Part shown: positions 6,212-6,590 of the stretch, piece by piece
Numbering within the stretch: position 1 is the first letter of the stretch
Layout of the letters: each line of letters opens with the position of its first letter
Source of the DNA: Deltaproteobacteria bacterium
GTDB lineage: Bacteria > Desulfobacterota > Binatia > UBA9968
Direction of reading: 5' to 3'
Assembly (NCBI GenBank): GCA_020027655.1
Contig: JAHKKJ010000206.1
Location: 1 to 6,590 of the forward strand
DNA: 6,590 nucleotides
Translations under genes and position numbers: made by a program
The notes under the pieces: model-generated
Databases searched by the model: none
What the model was told of the DNA's origin: nothing
Seen by the model: only the letters and a program-made list of their open reading frames with translations

Positions 6212-6590
6212 ATGGTGCAGAAGCGAAATTCATTGGCCCTCTGGCACGGTACGGCGATTGTATCGTTGCTGTCGGGGACCCTTTTGCACATCGGTTTCGG
6301 AATGCCATGGGCCGACGCTGCCAGTCTCGCAGCCCTGGACAATCGTCCCCCGTCATTTTCGACCATTGCAAAGAAAACCATGCCGGTGGTCGTGAACATC
6401 TCGACGACAGCGCAGCGCTCACCGCGCAGCGGCTCCAATGATCCTATAGACGAGTTCTTTTCGCGATTTTTTGGCGACGCGCAGCCATGGGAGAATAGTT
6501 AACGAAGTCTGGGCTCCGGCATTCTTATCAATAAAGACGATGAGATTCTTACCAACTACCACATGGTACGAAATGCCGACGCGATCAAAG
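6212..6590 (+). pseudogene. degP: HtrA/DegP-family periplasmic serine protease, interrupted by an in-frame stop and cut by the window end
   Basis: Homologues are exported serine proteases/chaperones that degrade misfolded envelope proteins. The first 96 codons give a signal peptide (basic K4/R5, hydrophobic core about 13-30, likely cleavage near ADA at 34-36), then FSTIAKKTMPVVVNIST at about 49-65 and DEFFSRFFGD at 80-89, both typical of the DegP/DegQ N-terminus. A TAA at 6500-6502 ends this frame. In the same frame, without any shift, translation resumes as RSLGSGILINKDDEILTNYH, the start of the trypsin-like domain, with the catalytic-His position His at 6560-6562, and stays open to base 6590. 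So a single nonsense codon, not a frameshift, breaks the gene. The Asp and Ser of the triad and the PDZ domains lie outside the window. Alternatives are a base-calling or assembly error, or a still expressed downstream part. The family call is firm; the pseudogene call is moderate. Confidence 0.8.

Noticed and set aside
6048..6395. 115-residue plus-strand frame spanning the mgtE start and the intergenic region
   Set aside because: It crosses promoter-like DNA, overlaps the HtrA-type gene in another frame and has no recognisable features.
6490..6510. Frameshift as the cause of the HtrA-type gene interruption
   Set aside because: The homologous sequence after the stop is in the same frame as that before it, so a nonsense codon explains the break without an indel.

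Overview
The window reads as ordinary bacterial chromosome from a Gram-negative organism of moderate to high GC (judged by eye). An N-terminal signal peptide on the solute-binding protein, an exported HtrA-type protease, and the NitT/TauT-type ABC cassette suggest a proteobacterial or deltaproteobacterial-like lineage (Desulfobacterota, Binatota or similar). This placement is inference from gene style only; there is no rRNA or other taxonomic marker here.

Layout from left to right. Positions 1-81 hold the last codons of an ABC permease. It is followed by a periplasmic solute-binding protein of the NMT1/THI5-SsuA type (102-1127) and its ATPase (1154-1945). Together they form the right-hand part of a permease, binding protein and ATPase import operon whose substrate cannot be read from sequence. 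A 79-base gap with a promoter-like TATACT box leads into purM (2025-3068), purN (3079-3741) and a lysylphosphatidylglycerol-synthase-type (flippase-like) membrane protein (3738-4715). These three are packed tightly: 10 bases between purM and purN, and a 4-base ATGA overlap between purN and the membrane protein. mgtE, a Mg2+ channel/transporter, lies on the opposite strand (4712-6064) and meets the membrane protein gene tail to tail with a 4-base overlap. The region between mgtE and the last gene is a divergent promoter region with a perfect TATAAT and several ATTTGC/GCAAAT copies. The last gene (6212 to the window end) is the start of an HtrA/DegP-family periplasmic serine protease.

How the genes work together: the first block imports a small organic solute. 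PurM makes aminoimidazole ribotide from FGAM, and PurN formylates GAR two steps earlier in the same pathway. The membrane protein's link to purine synthesis is only positional. MgtE controls Mg2+ entry.

The most notable observation is an in-frame TAA (6500-6502) in the HtrA-type gene, placed exactly between the linker and the conserved start of the protease domain. The same frame continues after it with clear HtrA homology, including the catalytic-His segment. The gene therefore looks like a pseudogene with a single nonsense change, or carries a base error. I see no mobile element, CRISPR array, tRNA, rRNA, or convincing new multi-gene system in the window.
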